Source: Pinus tabuliformis (taxonomy: Eukaryota; Streptophyta; Pinopsida; Pinales; Pinaceae). Taken from it: DNA of 64,000 bases. Under the pieces are notes generated by a model, which was not told the origin of the DNA, did not search any database, and saw nothing but the letters and a program-made list of their open reading frames with translations. The stretch is from NCBI GenBank assembly GCA_031772625.1, contig CM062819.1, positions 824,703,003 through 824,767,002 of the forward strand. Reading direction: 5' to 3'. Positions 10,166-21,850 of this stretch are shown piece by piece (positions within the stretch are counted from its first letter, which is position 1; every line of letters begins with the position of its first letter). Made by a program: the position numbers and the translations under genes.

Positions 10166-12344
10166 TGTTGTTTTTCCATGACCTTGGTGTCTGGGATAGA
10201 ATCTTAAATCATTGACGCTACCAAACTAAGAATCACAATGAAACTACTTTTCACAATGATATATAAACAACAGTAAATCACACATGCACAAAATATAGAC
10301 AACTTTTTACAATTTTGTACAGTAACCCAACTTTGTTATATTAATCAAATTGAATAATACAATAATATAGGGCTCTCGTACCAGGCATAATGGTCCTCAA
10401 ATATCCACTAGTACAAGAATACAAAATTGGGGCTTGGTGTCATTCCATTAACAACTATTCTACCCTCAACCAGATACTTTGACCATCTTGATGTCGGATG
10501 CTCTCTCAGCTCCTCTCGGTCATACCTTGTAACTGCATAGTCCTTCGGCTCCCGATCTGCAACACTTCCTCTATCAACGATCCAAGTTCATCTGGTCACT
10601 GAACCTTGATTATCTAATCTGCTCACTAGTTGTGCCTTAACCCATCAAGGGCACAACACGTTGAGACTTTTTTTGAGTAGTTCACAACTCTCAATTTGCC
10701 CATTGCTGCTCCTCAGCTACTTAGGGACTTTAGCCCACTATGGTCTTCCTGCGCTGCTCCAATGAAGACCAAATAGGGCACAGAGGGTTGCCACCTATCA
10801 CTGCAATATGTCCACCTCCCACAATGAACATGGGCTAGGAGGACTGCCCATAACCTACTAATAAGTCCTTTTCCACACAAGTTTAGGGCGGCACACACTG
10901 CTCCTAGTTCCTCAGACCCATGAGCTCAACAATTGCCACTCTAGCAACCACCTAAGTCCATGAATATGGTGCACATCGGGCTCCAACTTGGGAACTATCA
11001 CAATGTCCTCCACCATACAATAAATTCCCAATCCTTATCTACACTTGGTCCACTTTCACACTGCCTTCCAATAGACCACGAGTGACCAATCCTTGTTGTA
11101 GCATATACTCCTGGTTAGGGCATCCAACACCTATGGAGACCCTTCCACATGGTCACTGATAGACTCCTCAAATATGTCCTCTTCTAGGACACCATCCACC
11201 TCACGAGTTGAGGTGTCATTGTTGAAATATCTGCAATATGGTTAGGGATAATATCATTCCACATTAGCCCTAGATCCTTTCCTCTAGACCTCCTCTACAA
11301 CTGTGGTTTACTTATCATTGTAAGTTGCCCCCTTTGTTGCCACATGAGACAAATATGTAGTGGTTTTGGCTCCTCCAAACAACCACTACAACTTCTATCC
11401 TCTCTACACTTTTGTTGCCAACAAATCTAAGACAAAATGACACCATACATCAGCCCAAAATGTCCTATACTTAGGCTTTCCAACTTGCACCTCTTCTCCT
11501 TGAAGACATCCACAAACTACTCTTCCAAATCCTTGAAATATGAGTTGCGTTCTCTGAAGAACTCAACCCTAGTTAGGTCACCTATCCTTGCACAAAACCA
11601 CCCTTCCTCCCACGTGTAAGCGTTCACCTTGCTGCGTTCTTGTTGGAGACAGTTGTGGCCTTTAATTAGGGAGCCTAGTAGACTACGCGACCTCCCTAAA
11701 CAGGCCCTCCTTCTCACCTATGGTCACACAAAGGTACATGACCTACCACAGGGAGACAATTTGTTGATTATTATGCCTATATCAACCCTTAACCTCCATG
11801 GCCAAGTCTCATCTTCAATGTTTCCTTCACCTGCAAACACCACAACCCTAAACTAGACCCAAAACAAACCCCAAAACTATCTTGGCCTCCTCCTTTTCTT
11901 GGTTGTGGCTACCTCAGGGAACTCGGCTTCCATTTCAGACCTTACATGAGAGAGAGGGATGTTATGTTGGATCATCTAATGAGGCTCCTCCTCATATTTA
12001 TTTATATCTCTCTTATGGTAATGTCTAGCCCTCTTCTAGGGTCACCTCATGTCAAGGCCGAGTTGACTTCTCTAGATAATTTTCCCACACTTAACTTCAA
12101 AAATTCATAACTCCACTTTGACAACTCAGAATTCGATGATTCTCAATGCGTTGGATTTGTATTGACATCCTTTATCATCTCTATCCATCACATGTCAAAG
12201 TATCATCATGGTTTTGGTCCAAACATAGATGGGTGAAAACCCCCAAGCTTGGGTTTCAAGCCCATAAGGCCACTTGTGGAGCTCCTTTCTCCAAACCCTC
12301 GACCCTCAAGGCTTGGAGTACCTCCCAAGCTATAAAAATCAACA
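10166..12344 (-). repeat. Element C 3' LTR
   Basis: A 2179-bp repeat, collinear with 13001-15170. On the plus strand it starts TGTTGTTTTTCC and ends CTATAAAAATCAACA. Short open frames inside (for example 11437-11856) have no recognisable domain and are not conserved intact between the two LTRs. Confidence 0.9.
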
Positions 12345-13000
12345 CTCCTTAGAAATGGAAGTACTTCCAAGACTAGGAAGTAACCATCTTCATTCGGTCA
12401 CACTAGCCCATCTGGCATCCATCACTGCAACATACTTTGTAGAATGAACCCGACAATATCGGTAGTGCCTTTACCTCATCATATATGAACCTGAAGATCC
12501 CAAACCTCCACAAGGCTTCTCCCTCTGAGGCTAGACTCCCTTTGAGCCTACATGATCTCCACTGGCTCAGTCCTGCAAGCACTCATCCTCCTTGATCAAA
12601 TACCACACATGCAAATCCCTCCAATCTTGGATATGCAACATCGTGATTCGATGAAGACTCTAGCCTGCCAACCTGTAGTCCATCACATGAATCCATCTCG
12701 ATCATATTGATCTCATTCATGCCAAAGAATTCCTTGATTTTTCCCATCCATCCATGGAAAATCAACGTAATTCCATGGTCAGTAATTTGCCATACAACAA
12801 ATTGTTGTTCACCAGACTCTCCACCAATCCACCAGAACTCCCAGCCAATCTCGATGCCTATCCAATCAAGACAACATCTCTGTGTCTTTAGCTAACCCTC
12901 TGCTCCATGATCTAGACACCCACAATTCCCTCTGAGTTGCTTCATTGTGCACTCTCTGATTCACCCTCCCTCAAAGTAGCTCAGATACACTCTAATACCA
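12345..13000 (-). other. Element C interior with primer-binding site
   Basis: A 656-bp interior. The PBS TGGTATTAGAG is the reverse complement of about 12990-13000, directly next to the 5' LTR. The sequence next to the 3' LTR on the minus strand is a weak purine run (AAGGAG). No protein domain is visible. A 60-codon frame at 12583-12765 looks accidental. Confidence 0.8.
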
Positions 13001-15170
13001 TGTTTTTTTTTCCACGACCTTGGTGTCTAGGATAGAATCTTAAATCATCGACGCTACCAAATCAATAACCACAACGAAATTACTTTTCACAGTGGAATAT
13101 AAACAATAGTAAATCACACACGCACAAAATATAGACAACTTTTAACAATTATGTATAATAACCCAACTTTGTTATATTAATCAAACTAAATAAGGCAATA
13201 GTCTAGGGCTCCCTTAACAGGGATAATGGCCCTCAAATATCAACTAGTGCAAGAATACAAAACTGGGGCTTGGTTTCAATCCATTGACAACCAATCTACC
13301 CTCAACCAGATACTTTGACCATCTAGTTGTCGCATGCTCTCTCAGCTCCTCTCGACCATATCATGTACCTACTTGGTCCTTCGAATCCCAATTTGTAACA
13401 CTGCCTCTATCAATTATCCAAGTTCATCTAGTCACTGAACCTTGGCTATAAAATTTGCTCACAAGTTATGCTTTATCCCATCAAGGGAAAATCACATTGA
13501 GACTCTTGTACAACTCTCGATATGCCCACTGCTGCTCCTAAACTACTCAAGGACTTCAACCCACTATGGTCTTGTTGTACTGCTCCATTGAAGACCAACA
13601 TAGGGCATAGAGCGTTGCCACCTATCACTGCAAGATGTCCATCTCCCACAATGATAGGCTAGGAGGATTTCCCATCATCTGTTGTAGAAGTCCTTCTCCA
13701 CACACAAGTATAAGGCTACACACACAGCTCTTGGTTGATCATACCCATGAGCTCAACAGCTACCACTCTAACAACCACCTAAGTCCATGAAGATGGTGCA
13801 CATTGAGCTCCAACTTGGGCACTATCACGTTGTCCTCCACCAAACCATAAATACCCAATCATTGTCCACACTTGGTCCACTCTCACGCTTCCCTCCAATA
13901 GACCACAAGTGACCAATACTTATTGTATCATCTGCCCTTGGTTAGGGCATTCAACACCTATGGAGACCCTTCCACGTGGCTGCTAATAGACTCCTCAAAT
14001 CTAGACTCTTCTAGGACTCCATCCACCTCATAAGTTGATGTATCACTATTGCAATTTCTGAAATATGTTTAGGGCTAATATTAATCTGCATCATCCCTAG
14101 ATCCTTGCCTCTAGACCTCCTCTACAACTCTAGTTTAATTCTCATTGTAAGTTGCTCCCTTTTCTGCCACATGGGTCAAATCTATGGCGGTTTTGGCTCC
14201 TCCAAACAACCACTACAATTTATGTCCTCTTTACACTTCTGTTGTCGACAAATCTAAGACAAAACCACACCATACATTAGCCCATAATTTTCCTATACCT
14301 AAGACTTCCAACCTACACCTCTTCTCCTTGAAGACATCCACAAACTGCTCTTCCAATTCCTTGAAATTTGAGTTGCCTTCTCTAAAGAACTAGGCCCTGG
14401 TTAGGGCACCTATCTCTACAAAAACCACCCTTCCTCCCACATGTAAGCCTTCTCCTTGTTGTGTTCTTGTTGGAGATAGTTGCGGCCTTGTTTAGGGAGC
14501 CTAGTAGACTACTCGGCCTCCCTAAACGGACCCTCCTTCTTACCTGCGGTCACATAAAGGTACACAACCTGCTACAGGGAGACAATATATTGGTTATTGT
14601 GCCTATAACAACCCTTAACTTCCACTACCAAGTCTCATATTTAATATTGACTTCACTTGAAAACACCACAACCTTAAGCTAGACCCAAAATAGACCCCAA
14701 AACTATCTCGGCCTCCTCCTTTTCTTTGTGGTGGCTACCTCAAGGAACTCAACTTCCATTTCAAAACTTACATGAGAGAGAGTGATGTTATGTTGCATCA
14801 TTTAATGAGGGTCCTCCTTATCTTTATTTATATCTCTCTTGTGGGAATGTCAAGCCATCTTGTAGGGTCACCTCATGCCAAGGCCGACTTGACTTCTATA
14901 GACAATTTTCCCACACTTAACTTCAAAAATTATGAACTCCACTTTGACAACTTGGAATTCGATGATTCTGGATGCGTTGGATTTGTCTTGACATCCTCTA
15001 TCATCTCTATCCATCACATGTCAAAGTCTCATCACGGTTTTGGCCCAAACATCGATGGGTGCAAAACCCCAAGCTTGGGTTTCAAGCCCACAAGGCCACT
15101 TGTGGAGCTCCTTTCTCTAAACCCTCGATCATCAAGGCTTGGAGTACCTCCCAAGCTATAAAAATCAACA
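13001..15170 (-). repeat. Element C 5' LTR
   Basis: A 2170-bp repeat, collinear with 10166-12344. It begins on the minus strand at 15170 with TGTTGATTTTTATAGC and ends with CA at 13001, next to the PBS. Some short frames shared with the other LTR (around 14972-15161 and 12146-12352) translate similarly only because the DNA is similar. Confidence 0.9.
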
Positions 15171-15188
15171 ACAAAGACAAATTTATAG

Positions 15189-15403
15189 TTTCAACAAATA
15201 TGCAGAGGTGATGCAGACACAGGCGAATTTTCAATAAGTGTTGCAGTTTTACAAGATTTCCAAATTTGTTCATTCATTTTGATTGGTTTGACTTCTGTTG
15301 GAGGCATGATATTGTCAAATTTTGATAATACAATTTTTTCAATGCACCACAAGTCCTTTCCAAAATGAAATTTGTCAGAAGTGCAACATGCATATGTAGG
15401 TGT
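15189..15403 (-). pseudogene. Cysteine-containing N-terminal segment of the Helentron protein
   Basis: A continuous minus-strand frame reads TPTYACCTSDKFHFGKDLWC and runs on for about 45 further codons to a stop near 15196. The paired cysteines and 'F.....W C' spacing resemble the cysteine-rich region that precedes Rep in Helentron proteins. The position, between the OTU-like region and the Rep N-terminal block once element C is ignored, supports this. The assignment is by pattern and position only. Confidence 0.45.
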
Positions 15404-15771
15404 GTCTTTGATTGATCACGGTTACGTCTCAATTGCTTTAATTGATTGCACATGCTTTTTTAGTTCTTCGTATAACAAGGCACCTTGTGTCTAGATTGCA
15501 TATTTTAATCGATGCAAGTGATTATATTGCTTATCAGATATGTTGGAAAAAATAATAGAGTCTAGTTTGTTATTGTGCATGCTCACTAACAAAGAATGAT
15601 GGTATTTTTTGATAATGTGCAATGCTTAGGAACTTCAATAAATCTTCTTTTCTTGATGTTTTATTGTCAATTTACAAATAGTTCAATTGGGGACAAGATG
15701 TAGTGGAAATAAATTCTTTGTCAACATTATGTTTGGAAGGCACACACGACACAAATTTTTTATTGTTTTTT

Positions 15772-16370
15772 TTACATTGATTCGAGCATTGTTTGTACGT
15801 TATCATCATGGGTGACATTCTTGGCACTATTAATTTGCAAAAATGCATGGAAATGCACATGTGATGTGGACATTAGTAGATGCATAAGGTACAAGACTTT
15901 GGATGAAGTGTTTGATGAATAGAACTTCAAGGAAATATCTTTTGTTTCTGCACTCCATATGTATATGTTAATATCAAGTATTTCACATAGCCATTGGATC
16001 ACAAAATATTTTCCTTCTATATGTATGTTTGCATATGGCATTGATAAGTTAATAATATAACCTTGCTAATCTTTGATACATTGTTCTTGCTCAATGGTTT
16101 TGACATGGAGGTTTTCTTCCAGGCATTTAAGAGCTCTAATGTCATTGGAAATGAATCAGTTGTAAAAAGTTTGTGCAATTATTTTTCTCATAGCAAACAT
16201 GTCAAACCATGTTGCAAGTGTACATATATATTCGAACAAAGAGTCGTGATAGTCATTGAAAATGTGATGATAGAGAAAGAAGCCTTGCTCCGATAGGATT
16301 TGCTCAATTGGAAACATGTCAAATTGTCTATATGGGCATTGGTATGGACAAATGCATGGAGGATCTAGTG
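15772..16370 (-). pseudogene. OTU-like cysteine protease domain remnant of the Helentron protein
   Basis: One minus-strand frame with two stops reads PPCICPYQCPYRQFDMF, then NDYHDSLFEYI (at the DGxCLF position, about 16220-16252), FAMRKIIAQTFYN, EGKYFVIQWLCEILDINIYI and finally SHVHFHAFLQI (15831-15862), the expected place of the catalytic His. This order ('D..C.F', 'lR..i', 'wg....i..la..l...i.v', 'HyhaL') is that of OTU proteases, which occur in several Helitron lineages. The residue before LF is Ser (16240-16242), not Cys. Confidence 0.55.
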
Positions 16371-17992
16371 ATTGGAGCTATGATATCTATTGTGCGATGC
16401 AACAAAAGTGGTTCAAAATGGCCACATATAGGGTTCTAGTTATGTAGAAGAATATTTTACTGATAGTCATGAGTGTCTTGATTGAAGCAAAGTTACAATT
16501 ACCCATTTGTGAATAGCTAAACATTTACTAGCACTGACAACCAATTAGAGAAAAATCTCCCCATAAGATAATTATAGAAGAAGCAAAAACATAAGAAGGT
16601 GTAGAAAATTCTTACAAGTACGTCTAAACATTATTAACATGTTGAAGGTCTTGAAAATAATCAGGAGTCAATTCAGTATGTAGTGAATGCAAAGCGGTAT
16701 CATGTCAGTGACACAAGCAATGGAAGAAGTGATTTACAATTACTTGTTGTATTTCAATTGAGGTATAACGAAAGTGATGAAGAATAACAAATGTGTCAAA
16801 TGGACAATCTCTTGGATAATAGAAGAAATGTTGCAATATATATATATAGAAATTGAATCTAGATAACTTGTTATCGATTTGTTGCACATTTGATTGATTC
16901 AACGCGAAAGTATTTTTCATTGCCATGAAGTTTGTTGAGACAATATGGCAAGTTGTCCAATGCAACACTTCTTTACAATGCAAATAGCTTGAAATACATT
17001 GAATATTCAATCACTAAGTATCATTGAAGAAGATTTTGAAATTTTCTATATAGTATGTAGTCATCTTTGTTTCCCTTTATTTTTGTTCCCCAATAATGCA
17101 CAAGTGAGTACCTAGATCTGTGACAAAGAAGTTAAAGAAGAAATTTTAAGGAAATTTGAAAATGGCATTGTTTGCATGTGATCAAAGAGAGGCAAAGAAT
17201 AATAATACAGTCACATAGGAAGCATTAATTTTAATCAACCATTGCATGTAAATACAAAGTACTAAACCTACACAATAGTAGTAATAAAATTCAAAACATA
17301 GTGTAATGAAATAATAGGTTCTCACGAGTCTCTAAATGGACAATATGATAATTAACAAGAGTCGAAGAGGCATATACTATTGGTTAAGGACCACAGCCTA
17401 ATTGTTTTAGATTTTTTTCATCATGTGTAGAAGAATGTTGCTAGAAATGTATAAACTGCAACCATGCAATATAGGCATTTGGTTTTAGATGGTTTGATGG
17501 GCTCAACCAAATTTGAACAAGTGACCTACGACCTTCTTGTTAATGACATGTCTTAGGAAAATAGTTCAATTAACAAAAAATAACCACTTGGGAAATTGTA
17601 AGAATGTTTTCACTTAAGTATTTGCACATCAATTTCACGTGTATTCAAGAAAGTTTGTTTACTCAAAGAAGATTTCACTCACATGACCCAAATCAATTGC
17701 CATCACACACTCGTGGTTGATAGCATGCATAAAAAGAAGGTGAAAACATTGTAAACTTGAATGCCAACCTATTATCTATTGGGACAAAATTATGTAAAAT
17801 AATGACAAGGACAAACTAAATGATGGCTAATTAGATCAACTTCTAACACAAACAGTGGAACAATGTCACTTTATTCTTCAACTCAACATCTCTTTCTAAC
17901 AACTCTCTACTCTAATTTAAATTGATCTTGGAGTTTTATGCTATGGATTTTTTTTTCAAGAACTGTGGATCCTTTCTCGATTGACTCAGAGG
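16371..17992. other. AT-rich sequence, possible 5' part of the Helentron-like element
   Basis: A 101-codon minus-strand frame at 16705-17010 contains YLHCKEVLHWTTC and could be an upstream part of the transposon protein, but no domain can be named. From 17010 to 17992 I see no gene. Confidence 0.3.
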
Positions 17993-18915
17993 TGTAGAAA
18001 TTCTCACTGTAGATTAACATGATAATGCAATATAACTAAAGAAAAATACTTTAATCTACTTCTACAATCAAACTTGCGGAAGCTTAATAGATTTGAGAAA
18101 GATCAAGCAGAAAACATATAACCAGAAGCAGAATCAATGCACATGAAACACAGAAAATACTCGGGAAAACCATCAGCTAAAAACCCCACTATCTGTATTA
18201 TCATACAAGGTGGAAATATCTCAGAATAATACAAAGCCTTAGCTAAAACAACTAACCAGCTCTCAGTACAATCCTCCTAGATATTCACAGGGAAACAAGG
18301 CTTCTCACAAACCTTATCCTCTGCCCTCCAAGCCTCATATTTCCTTGTGTTGTTTCTCCTAGGTGATCCTACTGTTACCAAATGTAACACTCATCACTCA
18401 CACTGATCTCACACCCTGTAAAACTGCGCAATCCTCAAGGAACCTTATTCCTTCTGCATGGATGAGTTTCCTTTATAGGAAAACTCATGCAAATGCTAGT
18501 AACCTGTCCTTGACATTTAGCTCAACTGGGTCTTTCTCTGAATAGACATGCATGAGTTTCTGATGAGAGAATCTTCAGTTATATGGACTACACTAGTTGG
18601 ATGCACGCATGCATTAACTGACTTAACTCACAATTAGTTCCTCAAACAGTTTGGAACTAATTTAACTGGACTTAACTCAATAAACTGAGTTAACTAATTA
18701 CAACTCAAATATAACTCAATCTTATCTCCTTAATTTAAGGGATAACTGTTGCATGACTCCACAAAGACTTCTAGCTTGAATTTCTCCAACTAATGAATTA
18801 ATTAATTATTTTTCAAGCAGCTGGTGAGACTAAATTTGAATTTTAATTCAAGGACAAATTAAAATTGGAATATACTGGATTCCATTTTTTTCATTTCTTG
18901 TTGCTATTTTTAACA
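17993..18915. mobile_element. Solo copia-type LTR (same family as element F)
   Basis: It begins TGTAGAAATTCTCACTGTAG, ends TGCTATTTTTAACA, and is collinear with the LTRs of element F (27981-29024, 31142-32217). It is flanked by a perfect 5-bp duplication AGAGG (17988-17992 and 18916-18920). This is the product expected from recombination between the two LTRs of a full element. Confidence 0.93.
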
Positions 18916-18920
18916 AGAGG

Positions 18921-20340
18921 ATGTATGGGAGTAGCATTTCTCCTATTATCCTTCTGACAATTGCTATCATGAGGGTAAGAAATATCTAGGTAGTATGACT
19001 CCTCTCTTTCCTCAAAGAATCTGTGAAATTAACTTGGTAAGAATAGCTTCCATGCACATGTTACCAATGCTTATTCTATCTCTACCAGGATTTGTGGGTG
19101 TAGATATTTTGCTAGAACCTAGGAACCCTTTGTAATCCGTATTTGGTTAAAAAACTAGAAGACCCAAGAAAATAGGAGCAAGGCCAATGCACAAACAATG
19201 AAAATGACACAACATTTTTCTTCACAACTATAGAACCTCAGAACACTTAAGGGCGTTGGACTATCTCAATAAAGGAATTAGCTGGAGGACAAGAATTGAA
19301 GTTAGCAACAATTAAAAAAATAAAATAGACATTAGAAAGGTAACAATTGAGCCACAAATGTGCACTGTGAAAATATTATATGCAATTGTTCCAAATCATT
19401 GTGTAAATAAATCTCATGGAACATTGCAAGTAAAGGCAAATCCATAGACAAGAAGCATGTCTAGTCTATAAGAATTCGCTCTACGAATGCAAGATACATA
19501 AAACGATTCTTGGAAACAACTATTGATAGATTGATTACTCAATTAAGCAAGATTTAGAAGCACTTTTAACCATCCTACGGACATAAAATGATGTTATGTA
19601 GAATTAATAGAAATGTGTTGTTAAGTGAATAACTATGTGTCAAATAACTTATCTATGAATATTGCGTCAGCCACAAAAGTAAGAGAATTATGTCAAATTG
19701 ACTAAGTGTTCAATTCTAATCATGTTTAAGAAGGAAAGATTCCAAAAATGAGCATAGTTGAAAAAGAGCATAAACAATTATCAAATATGATCATATAGAA
19801 AAACACCATATAATTATGGATACATGATCTTATTAACAATCTAAAACATAAATTTAACTTTAGTCTAAAATCTATATCGTTTTCTTTGACCATGCTAAAC
19901 ATCAAAAGAAAAAGGTATCTTATAATACATTTGATGACAATGCCTAGAGTACAAATAGATTGAAATAATTTACAATCTCAAAAACTCTGCTAGCCAGAGA
20001 ACATAGGCTACTTGCTCTGCCCCCCACCCCCACTCCCCGCCCTTTCCTAGTTACTTGGGACAAGGTTCTCCTAAGGCCACCCTGAGACAATGGCTACTTG
20101 ATGGTAGCATCTGAGGGAGAAAAAAGCTAAGGTTAAACAAACTAGAGTTGAAGAAAGTCCAATCAAGAAAAAAGGGGAGGGTGACACAATGAAAATCACA
20201 AGCATCAAGAGGTTAAGGAGAACCCAATGAAGAAGGGAACTCTAATGTCTAAAGCTGAAGATGACCAAGAAGTAGAATGTTACAAAAAATGATCTATATG
20301 TAAAACTTGAATATTTTTAAAACATTTTGCAAGTTAAATT
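18921..20340. other. Stretch without recognisable genes
   Basis: AT-rich sequence with a short C-rich run near 20019-20043. No domain-bearing frame, tRNA or LTR terminus was seen on either strand. Confidence 0.5.
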
Positions 20341-20345
20341 TTTTT

Positions 20346-20613
20346 GTGTTTGGGTAGAGGATCAACTTACTAAACACATAAACAAGTAAATCTAAACCAA
20401 AATTTACAGCCAAAGAAAGACAATTAAGCACATCTGAAACAAATAAAAAAAAACATGATAAAGGAGTAAAATTTGGTTTAAACTTACTTGTTTATGTGTT
20501 TTCGGTAGAGGATCAACATACTAAACACATAAACATGTAAATTTAAACCAAATTTTATAGTCAAACAGAGATAATTAAGCACATCTAAAACACATAATAA
20601 AAAACATGATAAA
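20346..20613. repeat. Direct duplication (offset 151 bp) with an inner inverted repeat
   Basis: The segment starting GGTAGAGGATCAAC at 20353 recurs at 20504 with the following 100 bp. Between the copies, 20471-20500 (ending GTTTATGTGTT) is the near reverse complement of 20523-20555 (starting AAACACATAAAC). This would form a stem of about 30 bp. Confidence 0.75.
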
Positions 20614-21309
20614 TGGGTTCACCCCTCTCTTGGGCTACATCTCCTCGTCTAGCTTCCAATGCAAGGCCTCTTTCATTAAAAATGCTCAAAGTCTGTTCTA
20701 CATACTTACACTGATAAAATAGTAGAACTGATGTCTCCAATGGATCCGGCACTGTCAAAAACCGTTGTTTTGGTTCTTTCTGCACCTCATTTGGCCCAAA
20801 ACTGAGAAAGTTATGCTTGTTTCTTTCTTTTCGTAAATTTTGCAGCTAACCATTCTACAATTCGGCCTCAACCTAGCTCAAGCGCCCCAAATGTGGAACC
20901 GGTCCACCAAACTTGGCACAATTCCCGCTTGATGGGGGAAATTGTAGGACTGTTAAGGGCACCATTAAACTCCCAGTCCTAAAAATCTTGGTTGCATGAT
21001 GACCATATGACTGTGAAAAGTGCCAGATTTTGGGGCTATTGTCTATCCCCTCCTGTCCGTCGTGCTCCTGGTCACATTATGAGGTTGTATGACCAAGCGC
21101 TGGCCCCCATCTCCATTTATGCTCCAGTTATGCATTTGGTTATGTTGTATGGGCATGTGGTTGTGTTAATGACCGTGAGGGATGGGCTAGGCCCCCGCCG
21201 CAGTCCTATGGCGCAGGGGTGTCCAAGGGCTAGGGCTTATCCCCCCCCCAAAAAAATGCGCCAATGACCAAAGTTAAATATTGTTTTGCACTAGACATTT
21301 AACAAGAAA

Positions 21310-21560
21310 CATGATGTGGCGTGTTGGTGTTCGCCTTGGTTACTTGTTGAGAGGTCTTTGTTTCGTATCCTATAAGGTTTTTGCTCAACTCTCAATTCAA
21401 GTTTTGGCCACCATGAGTAGGCCACGTGGCACTCCTTCATTGGGCCACTTCAACCAAGCCATAAACTGATACAAAATTTCCATGCCACAACCAATACTGA
21501 TGTGCCAAGTGTCGACTAACCATTGGCCGATGGAGGACTAGTCACCTGCCCAGTCATGGT
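21310..21560 (+). repeat. tRNA-related SINE-like repeat, copy 3
   Basis: A B-box-like TTTCGTATCC lies at 21361-21370, followed by GCCACGTGGCACTCC and TTGGGCCAC words (about 21420-21450), in the same order as copies 1 and 2. It is more diverged. The limits are approximate. Confidence 0.3.
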
Positions 21561-21572
21561 CAAACCAACAGT

Positions 21573-21850
21573 ATGGATTGCTGACTGGGTATCCCTACAA
21601 CTCAAATTCCAGAATTTTTAGTTGTTTCCCAAAATGATCATATCGCGTTTCTGGGACCATTCGATGTTGGATTTGAGTGAAATAAGTTGCGTTGTATTCA
21701 GATAGCCCAGTGAGTAGTACAGATCGCTGACTAGGTATCCTTGCAACTCAAATTTCAAATTTTTTAGTTGTTTCTCAAAACGATCAAAACGCGTTTCTAG
21801 GAGCATCCGATCTCGGATTTGAGTGAAACAAGTTGCTTTGGATTTAGATC
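21573..21850. repeat. Tandem duplication, about 146-bp unit
   Basis: The unit starting CTGACTGGGTATCC at 21581 recurs at 21727. Both contain TTTTTAGTTGTTT, a GCGTTTCT word and GGATTTGAGTGAAA. The copies are diverged and show no coding signal. From 21850 to 23940 I see no feature I can support. Confidence 0.8.

Larger units (their letters stand above)
10166..15170 (-). mobile_element. Element C: non-coding LTR retrotransposon with LTRs longer than its interior (LARD/TRIM-like)
   Basis: Two direct repeats, 10166-12344 and 13001-15170, both run TG...CA and flank only 656 bp. The 5-bp target duplication ACAAA (10161-10165 and 15171-15175) is perfect. On the minus strand the right repeat ends in CA and is followed at once by TGGTATTAGAG, a degenerate initiator tRNA-Met binding site, which sets the orientation. 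No gag or pol is recognised, so mobility must have relied on another element. It interrupts the Helentron-like transposon. Many differences between the repeats suggest an old insertion. Confidence 0.9.
2739..17010 (-). mobile_element. Degenerate Helentron/Helitron2-like rolling-circle transposon, split by an LTR element
   Basis: Reading the minus strand from right to left gives the domain order of an autonomous Helentron-type element. An OTU-like protease and a cysteine-containing segment come first, then an HUH Rep with the motifs flanking it, a Pif1-family helicase, a C-terminal endonuclease/exonuclease/phosphatase domain, and an RPA-like OB-fold downstream. All parts carry stops and frameshifts, so the element is dead. 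Element C (10166-15170) is inserted between the cysteine-containing segment and Rep. The transposon termini (3' hairpin, short terminal inverted repeats) were not found and the outer limits are only those of recognisable coding remains. Family placement rests on the endonuclease and OTU domains, which classical plant Helitrons lack. Confidence 0.75.

Noticed and set aside
10166..15170. Element C as a plus-strand element
   Set aside because: No tRNA-like site follows the left repeat on the plus strand, while the minus strand has TGGTATTAGAG directly after the LTR end.
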